Shown here: piece by piece, positions 54,350 to 54,407 of the stretch
Layout: each line of letters opens with the position of its first letter
Numbering within the stretch: the stretch's first letter is position 1
Assembly (NCBI RefSeq): GCF_021647475.1
Contig: NZ_JAKIUR010000015.1
Coordinates: 1 to 54,407, forward strand
Direction: 5' to 3'
DNA length: 54,407 nucleotides
DNA from: Lutibacter sp.
Lineage (GTDB): Bacteria; Bacteroidota; Bacteroidia; Flavobacteriales; Flavobacteriaceae
The notes under the pieces: model-generated
What the model saw: the letters and a program-made list of their open reading frames with translations, nothing else
Database searches by the model: none
Told to the model about the DNA's origin: nothing
Position numbers and translations under genes: made by a program

Positions 54350-54394
54350 GAGATTGCTTCCTCATTTCGCTTTGCTTCATTCATCGCAATGACG
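54350..54394. repeat. interspersed intergenic repeat at the window edge
   Basis: The stretch GAGATTGCTTCCTC to ATCGCAATGACG has the form of the dispersed repeats common in Flavobacteria (GAGATTGCTTC...CGCAATGACG). The rest of 54108-54407 is AT-rich, holds the upstream region of the kinase gene and shows nothing else. The repeat identity is from memory. Confidence 0.4.
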
Positions 54395-54407
54395 TAGCTT
54401 GTTGATT

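Overview
The window is AT-rich, densely coded chromosomal DNA from a member of the Bacteroidetes, most likely a marine-type Flavobacteriaceae. Four things point there: a gliding-motility lipoprotein (GldH) beside RicT and a class A penicillin-binding protein; a relic of a type IX secretion (T9SS) C-terminal sorting domain; promoters of the Bacteroidetes TTTG/TTG...TAnnTTTG type; and typical lineage genes (DUF4837 lipoprotein, M1 and S9 peptidases, DoxX, DUF779, LytTR). The genus is not resolved.

Layout. 1-2.5 kb: the 3' end of an IS5-type transposase, glutaminase, and a small operon of YwbE plus a transglutaminase-like protein. 2.6-4.9 kb: a polytopic membrane protein and a decayed T9SS-secreted protein. 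4.9-10.1 kb: a methyltransferase and exported hydrolases (M1 peptidase, S8 protease lipoprotein, metallo-beta-lactamase fold enzyme), with a MITE-like palindromic repeat. 10.2-12.5 kb: tRNA-Cys, folB, glnS. 12.6-21.8 kb: a minus-strand envelope block (DUF4837 lipoprotein, LysM lytic transglycosylase, exonuclease III, acyl-CoA synthetase, PBP1A, GldH, RicT). 21.9-23.4 kb: ferredoxin and a U32-family protein.

23.8-28.0 kb is the most unusual part. An alanine dehydrogenase / N5-(carboxyethyl)ornithine synthase-type gene is split by a 3,021-bp insert. The insert carries three tightly packed genes in the same direction: a DUF1611 protein, a PLP-dependent alanine-racemase-like enzyme and a VanX-type D-Ala-D-Ala dipeptidase. 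It has no transposase, no terminal inverted repeats and no target duplication. It begins G|TTATGTGC and ends in an imperfect palindrome of about 130 bp whose outer boxes pair with that start, as in an integron attC site. Removing it precisely joins G|AT into a codon and restores the host reading frame. I read it as an integron-type gene cassette for D-amino-acid metabolism, inserted at a secondary G^AT site.

28.1-37.7 kb: a broken carboxypeptidase-regulatory-domain gene, asd, thioredoxin, DoxX, a prolyl oligopeptidase, a Gre-like protein and a TIGR01212-type radical SAM protein. Then comes a module of LytTR regulator, cytochrome P460 and secreted-repeat lipoprotein, flanked by a second, diverged copy of the radical SAM gene's 3' end. 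37.7-42.7 kb: aldehyde dehydrogenase with DUF779, a frameshifted saccharopine-dehydrogenase-like gene, dinB and a LysE-type transporter. 42.8-48.8 kb: two paralogous glutamate dehydrogenases on either side of a PEP-synthase-like protein that lacks a visible phosphohistidine domain. 49.0-54.4 kb: pheS, an acetyltransferase, a conserved small protein, a beta-propeller lactonase and a hybrid histidine kinase. Amino-acid nitrogen metabolism recurs across the window (glutaminase, two glutamate dehydrogenases, the AlaDH-like gene, saccharopine dehydrogenase, asd and the D-amino-acid cassette), but the genes do not form one operon.
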